Part shown: one piece after another, positions 46,936-57,549 of the stretch | Layout: every line of letters starts with the position of its first letter | Numbering within the stretch: the stretch's first letter is position 1 | Assembly (NCBI GenBank): GCA_001574975.1 | Contig: KQ965826.1 | Coordinates: 1 to 64,000 of the forward strand | Direction: 5' to 3' | DNA length: 64,000 nucleotides | From: Gonapodya prolifera JEL478 | Taxonomy: Eukaryota; Monoblepharomycota; Monoblepharidomycetes; Monoblepharidales; Gonapodyaceae | Notes under the pieces: model-generated | The model's database searches: none | What the model was told of the DNA's origin: nothing | The model's input: the letters and a program-made list of their open reading frames with translations, nothing else | Program-made: the position numbers and the translations under genes

Positions 46936-47423
46936 ATGGCTTCCTGCGCCCAAGCTTTCCTTTCCCATGTCGAGTCTTTCCGAAAATATATTCAGCTTTC
47001 AAGCGGGAGCTCCGCTGACGACGAACACAGCAACACTGGCCCCGAACAGCAGCGACAGAAGAATCATCCACACCGCCGCATGGCAAAGGGCAAAAGGAAG
47101 CAGATACCCTCAAAACACCAACATGGCGACAAACCTACAGTATCCATTAAAATAATCGCACCTGAAGAAGCCGCACAAATGTTCGAGGTGCCCGAGAAAC
47201 CACTCTACCGGTATGTCGCAAATTGCAAGGCGCCCCCCCACAACTTGCCAACACTCTTTGCAGAAGCCTACCTATCAAGGTTTTTCTGGACAATAATCTC
47301 GAGGATCGGTGCCTAACATTGTATCAATTTCAGATGCTTAATTTAGTAGGCACAAATAGCTCGTTATTCATGAGTCTCCAAACCACCAACTACAGCAGCA
47401 ACTACTTCGCTCGGTCCAAATGA
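46936..47423 (+). CDS. Small spliced protein of unknown function in the virus-like block
   Basis: Exons 46936-47210 and 47264-47423 give 144 residues; the intron is 53 bases (GTATGT..TTGCAG) and the phase closes. The N-terminal half is polar and basic (MAKGKRKQIPSKHQHGDKP). The C-terminal half looks folded (VSIKIIAPEEAAQMFEVPEK, then IKVFLDNNLEDRCLTLYQFQ across exon 2). No family is known to me. Its last 60 bases overlap the 3' end of the ankyrin-SH3 gene on the other strand. The 15-mer 40 bases upstream links it to the virus-like block, while the intron is host-like. Confidence 0.5.
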
Positions 47424-48798
47424 AGGCTCCAGCAGGCGTTCCGAGTGGTTCGATAATAGTCCAAGCAGAGACGGAGCAGCCGGCGCAGAGGTTTGCGGAG
47501 ATGCGGAGTCTGTGGTGCCATTTGAAGCCGAGGAGTATGGCGGAGGTTCTCGGCTATCCGATGTGACAGGTTGAGGAAGCGATTCTGTACGCGTTGGTAT
47601 TGGAACCACGGTGGTTTGTGTCGCAGCAAACGAGGCCATCGAGTCACTGCTGCGGAGATAGGACAGGGGGAAGCAGCCAACGGCTTGGGTGGTGGTGTGG
47701 AATCCCTCAAAATTTTAGAGCGGCAGTGGTGAGACGAGGAGGATGAGGACGGGGCCAAATTGAAGTGACGAATCCACTCACAGAACACCACCCATCCGTG
47801 TATGCCAAATTCACAAACACTCCATCTCCACGAGCGAACCCGATCTCGTCGTCTCGCTGCGGTACATAGTCTGCATTAGCAAACATCATCTGGTGTACGC
47901 TAGTTGGTGGAGCGGAAAGAGATGGGTTTTGTGGGGGACTGGGCAATTGCGAGCGAAGAGCTGCGTTCTCGGCGATAAGAGTCGCATTTTGGGATCGTAG
48001 AGCTGAGATTTCGTGCCGTAGGATCGTATTTTGGTTGAGAAGGGACGCATTTTCTTGGCGTAGGGTGACGACGAGGTTGTTTGTCGGTGGCGGAGAAGCA
48101 GATCGTGAAGGTGGTTCCGGAGTGTCATGTGGCCGAGGAATCGTGGTTTGCAGATGGGCCTTGAGAATGGACAGAAAGTCCGGGTCGGGGTTCTGTCTGG
48201 CAGCATCCAATTCCTCTTTCGTCACTGGTGCGCCAAACGCCAACAGAAGCCTCACAATGTCCACCCGAGGCTGCACTTTGAACCACACGCGGGCTTCCTC
48301 CCCTGTCGTTGGATGACTCAGTGTAACCATGCTGCCCTTTAAGTTGATGTCCAGCCGCCCATCGCTCGCGGGACATGTCTCCCCGCTACCATTCCACCAC
48401 TTCACCATCCCTCCCCTTCCAATGGCAAGACAAAGAATACTGGGGAACGTGTATGTCCTATGACACCGCTTCCGCTCCCACTCATCGCTCGTCCAAGTAC
48501 GGTCCCACCAGTTGCTGATTCTCCACTCCAGCGGTCCTCGCACACGGGTGCCCTTCTCGAGGAGTGTCTTCACCACGGATGATTGGGCGTGGAGCACGGC
48601 AAGGCACAGCGCAGTCTCCCCGTCGAACACGTCCCGTTTCCATTCGTTCGAGAACAGGCCATTAGTGACCCGGGCTTTGAGTGTGATCCGTTTCCGTGCA
48701 TCGGGACTAGCACCATTATCGATCAGCCGCTCCACGTCGAAATGGCGGCCTGCCTCTACCGCTTCAATCAGACTTGAGTCCAGGTTTGCCACAGTCAT
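47364..48798 (-). CDS. Ankyrin-coiled-coil-SH3 protein
   Basis: Exons 48798-47782 and 47705-47364 give 452 residues. The intron (76 bases) interrupts the SH3 domain: exon 1 ends in FANADYVPQRDDEIGFARGD and AYTDGW, exon 2 continues with VGCFPLSYL, restoring the ALYDY...ELxF..G D..W..G..G.FP..Y pattern. The N-terminus has ankyrin-like units (DNGASPDARKRI, GETALCLAVLHAQSSVVKTL, then VDIVRLLLAFGAPV). A short heptad region (LVVTLRQENASLLNQNTILR) forms a likely coiled coil. The role is that of a scaffold binding Pro-rich partners. The start codon is only 13 bases from the start of the divergent GH18 gene, a spacing more typical of a compact viral genome than of the host. Confidence 0.82.
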
Positions 48799-48811
48799 TA
48801 AAGAATCGACG

Positions 48812-50134
48812 ATGGATCAAGCTCACTCAGGGAGGCACCCTAAACGGCTGAGGCGGAAGTCATGGGTTTGTAAACATATGTGCTTTAAGAATCTGTTTTT
48901 TTGTGACACTTGTAAGATTGAAATGGATCCAACTCGACCCAAAAGCACTTGTTGTCAATGTGAAAACTGCACGTGCGAGTGTAGAGTGTTTCACTTAACA
49001 ACATCCAAACCCACAGACACACCGCCACCTGTAAAGAGTGATCAGATAGTCCCGGCTACTCCAGCTTATTGCGTTGGCTCGATTCTAAAGCCAGTAAACG
49101 ACAATGTAGATGGATGGGTCCGGTTTTCGCAATCTCTCTCTGTAGGTATGTACGATCTTGGCAATACGCGATTACGCACTCTGGCCGAGACCAAGGCATG
49201 GGTTGCGAAAACTTTTCAATCGCGAGCAGTCGCGTTTGTGCTGCAGCGCTCGGGAGGGGCCTTTTCGATTTACGCGAAATCTGCCGTCTCTCTTGTGGAC
49301 ACGGATCCAACGAACAAAAATATCCCCGGCGAGACCACGTACGTCAAAAAGTCGTTTATTGACACTCTACAGCCTCCGCAGCCAGTTCCCCAACCCAACA
49401 ATCCCCCGCCCACTCGATCCAAATGCCTCGTTGGCACATACTTGCCGAATTGGGTGAGTTACGGTCTTGAGACAATTACTGCAGATATAAGTATTGTGTT
49501 TCTTGCCTTTATTGACTGGTACGCGAATGGGTATGATGTCAACAATCTCCGAAATGACGTGAATGCGTTAAAGGCGCGCCTGCCAAACATCAAGGTCGTT
49601 GTCTCGGTAGGAGGCGGCGGCGCGGGCAACTGGAGCAACTCGTACTCTCTCGACGCTCTCAAGACCTTTGTTCAAAACTTGGATTGGGAGCCCGATGGTG
49701 CCTGGAGCTCAAATCCGGGAATCGCCGACACCTATGTGCGGATTGCACGCGACTTTTGCTCTATTCTACCATCTCCAAAACTCTTGACGACAGCTGTGTG
49801 GATGAATGGGACGGAAACAGGAAACGCGACAACGGCGCTCCAATCAGGAGTTTTTGATTATGTAAATATCATGTCATATGAGACCGACAAAACAGATGGG
49901 TGGGATGATTTCGCAAGATGTGTTCAGTCGTTTGCCCAATTCGTTGATGTGCGCAAACTTGCGATCTTATTGGAAAGCCCGCCAGAGGGGTATGGACGAC
50001 ATGTCACATCGATTGGTGAGGCTACTTTTGCTGGCGGAACGGCGAATCAACTGGGGATTGGAATGGTCTTTACATGGTACTTTATGAAATCTGATGGGTT
50101 TCCTACAGAAAAGCAGTACGCGACGGGCTGGTAA
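48812..50134 (+). CDS. GH18 chitinase-like protein in the virus-like block
   Basis: One open frame of 440 codons from ATG 48812. The N-terminus is Cys-rich (CKHMCFKNLFFCDTCKIEMD, then CCQCENCTCEC), followed by an unassigned domain of about 110 residues and a Pro-rich linker (PPQPVPQPNNPPPTR). From about residue 210 it resembles glycoside hydrolase family 18: the YLPNWVSYG opening strand, IVFLAFIDWY, VVVSVGGGG, LDWEP with the acid Glu, and a late YVNIMSYET strand. GH18 enzymes hydrolyse chitin. Large DNA viruses and insect viruses carry such genes, and the fungal host has a chitin wall, so a role in entry or release is conceivable but inferred. It is AT-richer than neighbouring host genes. It looks whole. 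Confidence 0.72.
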   Translation: MDQAHSGRHPKRLRRKSWVCKHMCFKNLFFCDTCKIEMDPTRPKSTCCQCENCTCECRVFHLTTSKPTDTPPPVKSDQIVPATPAYCVGSILKPVNDNVDGWVRFSQSLSVGMYDLGNTRLRTLAETKAWVAKTFQSRAVAFVLQRSGGAFSIYAKSAVSLVDTDPTNKNIPGETTYVKKSFIDTLQPPQPVPQPNNPPPTRSKCLVGTYLPNWVSYGLETITADISIVFLAFIDWYANGYDVNNLRNDVNALKARLPNIKVVVSVGGGGAGNWSNSYSLDALKTFVQNLDWEPDGAWSSNPGIADTYVRIARDFCSILPSPKLLTTAVWMNGTETGNATTALQSGVFDYVNIMSYETDKTDGWDDFARCVQSFAQFVDVRKLAILLESPPEGYGRHVTSIGEATFAGGTANQLGIGMVFTWYFMKSDGFPTEKQYATGW

Positions 50135-50222
50135 AGCTTTGATGTGATGTCAAATGAATGCGTTGTCGATAGGACTGGATGTGTGATGTTGATTCTGTGA
50201 TACTGAATGTATCGACATGGAG

Positions 50223-50237
50223 CGGTATCGACCGAGA
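50223..50237 (+). promoter_or_regulatory. Shared 15-mer, copy 2
   Basis: GTATCGACCGAGAGG, identical to 46882-46896; 68 bases upstream of the ATG at 50305. Confidence 0.5.
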
Positions 50238-50304
50238 GGGATTGGCAGGATGGACTTTTGGACCAATCCTTCCCATCCATCCCCTCATTCACATCTTGAA
50301 GTTA

Positions 50305-50462
50305 TGGATTATACCAAAGACCAGATTTCCTCTCTGGACGCCTCGCTTCAAAGCCGGGGATTCGACACCGACAGTCTACCAGCCGGCCTCCTCGACTCGT
50401 TGCGCAGGATTGCTTCACTCCGTCGCGCACAGCAAATGGCTCTTGGCGTTGCTCAAGAGGTT
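50305..50462 (+). other. Start of a small gene cut at the edge of the virus-like block
   Basis: The frame from ATG 50305 begins MDYTKDQISSLDASLQSRGF and is helical in character for about 52 codons. At about 50461 it runs into DNA that is the reverse complement of the GH28 coding region. This is the apparent right border of the virus-like block. The family is unknown. Confidence 0.45.
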
Positions 50463-51184
50463 TCCACTGCCAAGCAGTCGTCCTGGTTGTTGACGATGGA
50501 GTTCTGGATGATGATGTTGGTGGCAGAGACGTCTTCTTGCAAAGCAGCGATAAATTGAGTTCGGGCAAAAAAACAACAACCCCACTCCACACGTTAACTC
50601 ACCAAAAGCATCCGTGTTGTGGCCTTTGCTCGTCCCCGCCGAGTTATCCATGGTGAAATGGTCAAAAGTGGTGTCGGACCCTCCAATGCTGAAGACGTGA
50701 ACCGGTGCGTTGAGGATCTTGATCCCCTTCACAAGCGAATTCCCCGTAAGCGTCGACCTGAGCATCTTGGGCTTGGGGACCCCGCCGTTCCCGCCCATGC
50801 CGTCCCAGTACGACGCGCCGTTGCCGTCAAACGGGTGATACCAGAGCCGCCGATTGCGAACAGGGAGTTGGTCTTGTCGAGCGTGCTCGGAGCCCACGTG
50901 ATGGTACCTTTGACGGTGACTTTCGTGCCCGTATTGAGTTTGGACATGTCGATGACCTGGTTCTTGGGCACGGTGAAGGGTCCTTGGATGATGCTGCTGC
51001 TCGACGTAAGACAGTTCGAGACGGTGTCTAACGAGTTGATGACGCATTGCTGGAAAGAACAATCACCCAAACACATCTATGAAGGAGCCGTGGGTACGGT
51101 CGGGTTCCTAAAACTGTGAAAACTCACTGCGTAAGCTTGGGAGCTGGCCAACGCCGACGTCAACAACAGGAGGATGGCGCGCAT
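50463..51184 (-). pseudogene. GH28 polygalacturonase, truncated by the virus-like block
   Basis: Exons 51184-51128, 51049-50603 and 50535 to about 50463. A signal peptide (MRAILLLLTSALASSQAYA) is followed by CVINSLDTVSNC and VPKNQVIDMSKLNTGT. Then come GNGASYWDGMGGNGG, KGIKILNAPVHVFSI, DNSAGTSKGHNTDAF and NNQDDCLAV. NTD and DD are two of the four GH28 active-site motifs; G-H-G and R-I-K would follow but are absent. After DDCLAV the sequence switches to that of the block at 50135-50460. A frame change with loss of about ten codons also lies near 50840, between SGIT and the DGNG motif. The intact enzyme would be secreted and cut pectin. This copy is dead unless the assembly joined unrelated DNA. 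Confidence 0.8.
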
Positions 51185-51636
51185 GCTTGAGAATGTTTCC
51201 GATGAGGGAGGTGAGATGACAAACCCCTGTTTTATACCATTTCACCCTGCTGGATCAGTGGTCAAGCCCTCCACCTTGAACAACAAAAAAAACGTGCACT
51301 ACGTACACCGCATCACAAAGGTAAGGTCCTTATTTACCTGTAACAATCCTGCGGGGAACAGTTCATTCTGAGTTCGACGCTCAGAGTTGGGACGAATAAT
51401 TTGATGCGTCCGGTCGTCAACATTCCCCCTCCCCCCTTCTCACCCTTTCTTGTCTGTAACGCGAGGCTGAGTACCGATTACAGCAAGTGCAGATTTCGTT
51501 TGCAAACTCGCCGCTCATGGCAGGTACAAAAAAAAAATTTTTCGGTGACATGAGCATTTTCGCGCCCACCAACTTTCAGCTTCGCACCTCCGCTCACAAT
51601 CCCCTTCGCTACCGCTCACTACAGGCACGCAATAAA
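51185..51636. other. Intergenic region
   Basis: Upstream region of the GH28 gene and 3' region of the oxygenase; no gene. A GC-poor run of A and T lies near 51530. Confidence 0.5.
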
Positions 51637-53203
51637 TTACTTTTTCTGATCCACATCATACACCGCCTTCAACTTCCTATCCGTCCACTCCCCCGCCGTC
51701 ACGATCTCCTCCTCGGTCCGTTCAGGGAACCCTTTTTCCTCCAACCAGCGCTTCACGACGGGGCTTGGAAGCCCTACGAGCCGCGTGTCGTGCTCGGGCC
51801 GCATGAAGTAGGCCATGACGTAGCGGGTCTGAGCTTGGTGCGCAGGCGTGTCGGAGACTACCCGGTGAAGGGTTGAGGCGAAGTAGCCTTCCGTCCTGCG
51901 TGTGGGAGGGAAAGGGGGGCAGTGAGAAGGGGGAGGGCGTTTGGGGGTTGGGGGAGGTGCAAGCGACGTACCAGAACTGCAAACAGTCCGAGATATTAAT
52001 CAGCACCGCCGGTACGCCGTTCTCGTCCGGTCTGGGCTCGATGTCCACCCATTGCCCGCCCCAGTTGAGTTGCAATCCAGGTTCGCCGTGTTGGATCAGC
52101 ATCGTGAGTGAGCCAAAGTCACTGTAATTGGAGCAAGAGGGGGAGGACCTTGGGATTCTTGAAATAGATGGGTGTGTGAATANGCAACACGCACCTGTGC
52201 GCTGCGGTCCGTACGACGCCGTCGGGACCGCGCTTGACAGAGTCCGGAACGGGTGGGTATTTGATCCAGCGGAATGAGTCTCGGGACGGTACGTCACTGG
52301 ATTCAACAGGTTTGCGATANNNNNNNNNNNNNNNNNNNNNNNNNNNNNNNNNNNNNNNNNNNNCTTCGACACTCACTACCGGTGGCGCTCGACGAACCAT
52401 TCCTCGTCTTCGATTTGAAGGGCGAGAGCGAATGCGCGGAGTAGGTCGAGTCCCAGTTCGTACATTTTCTTTGTAAAGGCTTGAACTTGAGCCTGGCGCT
52501 CGACAATGTAGTCGGGCTGCAGTGACATGAGGTGAATCGAACGAAACGGTTAGTACATTAGATGTGCGCCAGGAGGCACGAATATAAACAATTGCAAACG
52601 GAAGTCTTCTACTCACCCAGACCCTCGTCTTATCAAACTCCCCCTTTCCCCACTTTCCCGGAACGTTCAAAAAGTCGTACCCGAAATGAGACCTCTCGCC
52701 GTTGAAGCTCGCTGGCAGCTTGTCGCCCCGTCGGGCCATGAACGCCGCTTCGACGCGAGGATCGGCGGGGCGAGTGTAGTCCTCGGGTTTCCCGTTCTCG
52801 ATGGAAGAAGAGGTGTCGCGGTATCCAGCACTTGCAAAGAAATGGATTGGTTGAGCACTCCAAGCTCGCAACAAAATTTGAATTGACGCTCACTAGTCAG
52901 ATCCGAATGCCCATCGCGGGTCACGGCGCACCTCGTCGGGCACGTCTGCGAAAAAGCCCTTGCCGATGCCAAACAGGTCGTCGATGTCCGCTTTGGGGAG
53001 TCCGTGGTTCACGAGGTACAGGAATCCTGTTCGACGGGAAGTTCGAATATTAAAATGACTCTAATACGGTGGTGAGGACGGAAACGAGTACGCACCATGA
53101 GTTGTGACGGCCTTGTGAATCGCGTCTACTACAAGAGCTCGCGATGCTGGAGTGGTGTCAGGACCTCGAAACCCGGATAAGTCGATGGTGGGGAGTTCAA
53201 GCT
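51637..53203 (-). CDS. 2-oxoglutarate/Fe(II) oxygenase, isopenicillin N synthase type
   Basis: A multi-exon gene. The last three exons are firm: ..-52195, 52121-51972 and 51895-51637. Family features in order: LELPTIDLSGFRGPD at the start, LYLVNHGLP, IGKGFFADVPDE, YRDTSSSIENGKPEDYTRP and RWIKYPPVP. Then AAHSDFGSLTMLIQ with the H-x-D iron ligands, a STLHRVV block with the second His, and QTRYVMAYF with the Arg that binds 2-oxoglutarate. Such enzymes hydroxylate or cyclise small molecules in the cytosol; the substrate is unknown. A 44-base N gap (52320-52363) hides part of one exon, and one N lies in the next intron. The 5' end is uncertain: no in-frame ATG precedes the first clear exon, which begins about 53203, so a further exon may exist. 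Confidence 0.75.
52320..52363. other. Assembly gap (N)
   Basis: 44 N inside the oxygenase gene; a single N is also present at 52183. Confidence 0.99.
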
Positions 53204-53309
53204 GCACGTCATTTTCAGAATTCACCGTCTCAGTTCACGCAACGCCAATCGTAGGACTCACACGTGTAGATGGCTCAGGTGGGGTTGATGTCTGGCTTTT
53301 TGAAATGGT

Positions 53310-54196
53310 TCCGACTATTGTTGTACCGTCGATATCAACAGCCACTTTTCCAGGATGAATCGAGCGTCAATTCCAGCAGAGTCACCCAATCATCAAGCGT
53401 ACCGTTGATTACCTGGAGGAGACATCGTGTGGAGTCAAATGAAGCCAAAGGTGAGTGAACCGCGGGCCGAAGTACCACCGATTGCGCAATAAAAGATAAT
53501 CAGATTCCGAAGCACGCATAACGCAATGGAAAGACTCATCAAATAATCCTCCTCCGCGGTGCATGCAGCGAAAGATCGCGACAGTTCCTCCGGAACAGCA
53601 GGCCAGGATTCCAGTCATGACAAAACTTCCGACTACATAACCATTACTTCCCAATCGTTGAACACCGTCCACGGTAGAAACTGTCGCTTCCGCAGTCCTT
53701 GAAGAGACGTCCCCATCAAGAGGTATTGTCTGAATCCAACTTCTCAAGCTTCATAAAAGGGGAGAATAATGGGAGAGCTATATATGTAATAAAAACACAA
53801 TAACAAAATTGTAAATCTGGTGGCGCATTAGTGAAGGGAGAAGTCCCTAGCAATCAATTCCGCGCTGGTTCGACTCCAATAGTACTTTTAGGGGGTGAAC
53901 TCTTTGCCTTCGTTTCCATCCTTTTCGAAAATTCGGTTGAGTTGGGTGTGCGGTTTTCGCAGGGTTGGCAGAGTCCACGATCAGTCTCTGAGCCATGTGG
54001 ACTCCCTTTTGAATGCATTTGTTCTTTCAACGCCCCACCTCAAATGCATAACTCCAACTGATTACGCGTCTTCACGAGCACACCTGAATGATCTCAATAC
54101 GGTGACTCAGAAATTTAGCCGCATTCTTGAAAACCGACTTACCTTCAATCACCGAAACATCTATTCAATTACTCTCTTGATTTCAATTCACTCTCG
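53310..54196. other. AT-rich region with unassigned coding-like pieces
   Basis: On the minus strand 53409-53747 is a 112-codon frame without ATG at its head (LDGDVSSRTAEATVSTVDGV, then CMHRGGGLFDESFHCVM), perhaps continued by TLDDWVTLLELTLDSS near 53360. On the plus strand 53831-54200 two overlapping frames are open. Composition is like that of the virus-like pieces further left. No family could be named and none of these frames has a clear start. Confidence 0.3.
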
Positions 54197-57169
54197 ATGA
54201 GACAGCTCACAATGGAGCTCCCGGGTCCGCACCCCGAGAGCGAGACGGCTATTCGGAGATCGTATCTGTCCCCCGCCCATCTCGTGACACGTCCGCCGAT
54301 TTTGGACGATCCCGTGCACGGAATCGATGCGCTTTTGCGGGAAGAAGGGGTGGCATCACCTCCGAGGAATACAGTGCACGAACTCATGGTACGAACAATC
54401 GGGCCGGTCTATTCGACATTATATGATCTCACGCGAAGCCACACCAGGTATACGCCGCATTCAAGCACAAAGGGTGCTCGGGAGTCGGCTACCGAGACGT
54501 TCTTGATGTTCGACACGAGATTACCGAAAATGGGAAGAAGTGGACGTCTTACGAGCTCTCCCCCTATCACTGGTTGACGACTGATGCGTTTGAGAAACTG
54601 GCTTGGCGTCTGGGAGAACGCCTTAACGTTGATGTGGGGTATGGCGACAGGCAATCGAGTATTGGATCTACGAGGAGGATCTTGCTGTTTGCGAATTCGA
54701 GTCATGAATGGACAATGGTCGCACATGCGTGCTTTTCTCAAAGCATCACTGTCGCTACCATCTTTACCGCTTTGGGTGTGGACGGGTGAGTCGCGTTATC
54801 TTCGTGTTGCCCTTATTTCACAAGATTACCTCTTGACACTACCTCCTCATCGACCGCTCAGGCTCTCAACCGCATGCCGCGAATGTGAACCGCTCGCAAT
54901 ATTCACGACCGCCGAACACCTCCCCATCGTCCTAGACGCCGCGACAGGAACCGGGTTGCCACGCTGTGTCCGGACAATCATTCTCGGAACTGGAGACTCT
55001 TCCGTTAGTGGAAACGAGAGCAACGAAGTCGCGGAGCACTACAAAAAGTTCGAAGACTTGGGCTGGCGCGTGCTTCAATTTGCAGACTTGGTCGGAGACT
55101 TTCATGACGTGGGACACCAAACGCTCCCGAATTTGAAGAATACCCCTTCAGAAGGCGACGAAGCAATCATCATGTACACGAGGTGCGAGCCCGCTGCCCT
55201 ATTCACCTTGCTGACCCCACCCTCTCACTCTCCTCACCACGTTCGCATCGTCCAGCGGCACAACAGGCGACCCAAAAGGCATTCTCCTCACCCACGGCGC
55301 AGTCGCCGCGACTGTCGCGGGCGCGGACGCAGTCATCGGACCCGACATCAAGCACAGACTCAGCGAAGTCTCGTCGCATTACATCGGGGGGTCACGGGCC
55401 TATAAGACTGACAGGGACGATGTGGATACGTACATTGCGTTTTTACCGACGGTGAGAGCAATGGGTTTGTTAAAAATGAGATGTGGAAATGTGCTTGAGC
55501 GCAATTCTAAACAGTCCCACAGCCTTGAATTCCTTATCGTGCACGTGCTCTTGTTTCTTGGAGTTCGGATTGGCACGGCGCGTATTCGCACGCTGTTGGG
55601 ATCGACGGTCAGGGGATGTAAACCGGATATTCAAGAATTGCGACCGACGGTGATGGCTGGGGTACCAGTGAGTCTGGTATGCTGTGTAAGAGCGGTATGG
55701 TTCAAATTCACAGCAATTTCCACACAATCCCATTTCCACAATTTCCTCATCAACTACAAGTCCATTTGGGAACGTATTCGCAAACAAGTCACCAGAAACC
55801 TGGAGTCACAATCGTTCCCCGTCCGCTTGGCATTCAACGCATTCCTGACCGCCAAACGGCTGATCACCGCCTACGACCCCTTCCCCAACTTCCTCCACCC
55901 CGCGTCACCCCTAAATCGCTTCACCCCAACCACTGTCCTCACCAGCACCATCGACGCAACCGTATTCTCCCAAATCCGGTCCGTCACTGGCGGCAGACTA
56001 CGCGGGTGTCTTTCGGGCGGTGCCCCCGTTGCGCCAGACACGAGACAGTGGATAGCGACGGTACTGTGTCCCATGCTGGTCGGGTATGGCCTCACGGAGA
56101 ACTGCGCGGTGGCGACTTTCGAGGATCTGCAGCACTCGTTTGTGGCCGACCCCAGCAGCGTGGGCGGGGTGTTGCCGCATTTGGAGGCGAAGTTGGTGGA
56201 TTTTGAAGAGGGGAGTTATTTCGCGCGGGATGGGAAGGGGGAAGTTTGGTTGCGAGGTGAGTGTTGTTTGGGCCTTTTTGAAACTTGATTGGCGTCAATT
56301 AATGGAAACCGTTGGAGCAGGGCCTTCATTGATGCGGGAGTACTTCAAACGACCAGACATTACAGCAGAGACAATTACACAGGACGGGTGGCTGAAAACT
56401 GGAGGTGAGTAACTTGGCTGTAACTTGTCTTATGTTTCGACGAACAACTAACCTCCTATGCGTCAGATATTGGGCAATGGCTGCCTGATGGTTCTTTGAT
56501 GATTGTTGACCGGAAGAAGAATCTTGTCAAAGTAAGTTCCGTTGGGAACTTTGAAGTTTGGGAAAGCTTTATCACGATTGATGTGATGGTGCATTTCCCC
56601 AGCTGTCTCATGGAGAATATATAGCGGTTGAAAGACTGGAATCTCTGGTGGGTCTACTGCAAGGTATTTCGACAATGGTCGAATGTCAATCACAAAATTC
56701 TGTTTTGTCACTTAGTACTCTCACAGCAGCATCGTACGGACCATGTGTATCTACGCTCACCCTTCAAAGGATTTCGCAATTGCAATCGTTGTTCCAGATG
56801 ATCATGTACGTCCTTACACCCAGTGCTCTTTGTCTTTTGCATCAGCCAGTTTATTGATTTGCGAAATAATCGGAACAGGAGCTACGCCGTCGATATTCGA
56901 ATTTACTGCCGCGAGAAGTGTCGTTGTCAGAACTTTGTGCTAGTCCCGAAGTTCGTAATCGCGTGTTATCACAGTTGGTTGAGGAAACCGCCAAAATTGC
57001 AAGACTCGCTCCCGCAGAGATTGTACGAGGCTGCATACTGGATGATGCGGAATGGACCGTCGATAATGGCATGATGACACCGAGCACTAAAGTCAAGCGG
57101 AGAGAGGTGGAGAAGAAGTTCGGCGCTCAGATACAGAAAGTTTATGAGCGCGCTTCTCGGCGATTATAG
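54197..57169 (+). CDS. Long-chain acyl-CoA synthetase (Faa/ACSL type)
   Basis: Eleven exons: 54197-54388, 54448-54785, 54862-55182, 55256-55451, 55515-55667, 55761-56256, 56321-56404, 56467-56531, 56603-56647, 56716-56805, 56879-57169. All phases close, giving 756 residues, near the usual 700. The AMP-binding P-loop YTSGTTGDPKGILLTHGAV spans the exon 3/4 junction. The A5 motif is YGLTE, and the fatty-acyl signature lies around DGWLKTGDIGQW and VDRKKNLVKLSHGEYIAVE. It makes acyl-CoA from long-chain fatty acids, ATP and CoA, feeding beta-oxidation and lipid synthesis, normally at the ER, lipid droplets or peroxisomes. The N-terminal part (SPYHWLTTDAFEKLAWRLGE) is also typical. The last residues (ERASRRL) are basic and hydrophobic but not a clear PTS1. 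Confidence 0.92.
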
Positions 57170-57549
57170 GATGGAAGGAGCAAACGCGCAGTTGTTGATA
57201 CCAACGTCGAATATGTATAATCATCATTGTTATCGTTATCTATTCTCGAGACAACTGTGGCCGTCAATCGAATACGACGCGTTTTTCGATTCCTCGCAAC
57301 ACGAGTTCCACCGATCAAGGACAGAGCGGCCTTTTGATCCGGTCACCGCTGCACTCTCGGAGCTCTCCGCCAGCGTCGCGTGTCTCACTGCTCGTCAACT
57401 TCGCCGGGCTTTGGGCAGGAACCTTAGGATCGCGATCGGTCGCGTTTGAGCGGGCAATCACGGTATCGACACGGTCTAGCGACTTCAAAAATACCCCCTG
57501 AGTGGGTGGCTGCCGCGATAGCGCTCCAAGGCGCTCAATTTTACCCCCG
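57170..57549. promoter_or_regulatory. Upstream region of the RasGEF gene
   Basis: 380 bases between two plus-strand genes with no gene of its own. The segment 57180-57240 is AT-rich and fits the 3' end of the synthetase gene. Confidence 0.4.

Noticed and set aside
53836-53895. tRNA-like sequence (A-box-like TAGTGAAGGGAG, B-box GGTTCGACTCC)
   Set aside because: Acceptor ends do not pair and the T stem has a mismatch, so no cloverleaf forms.
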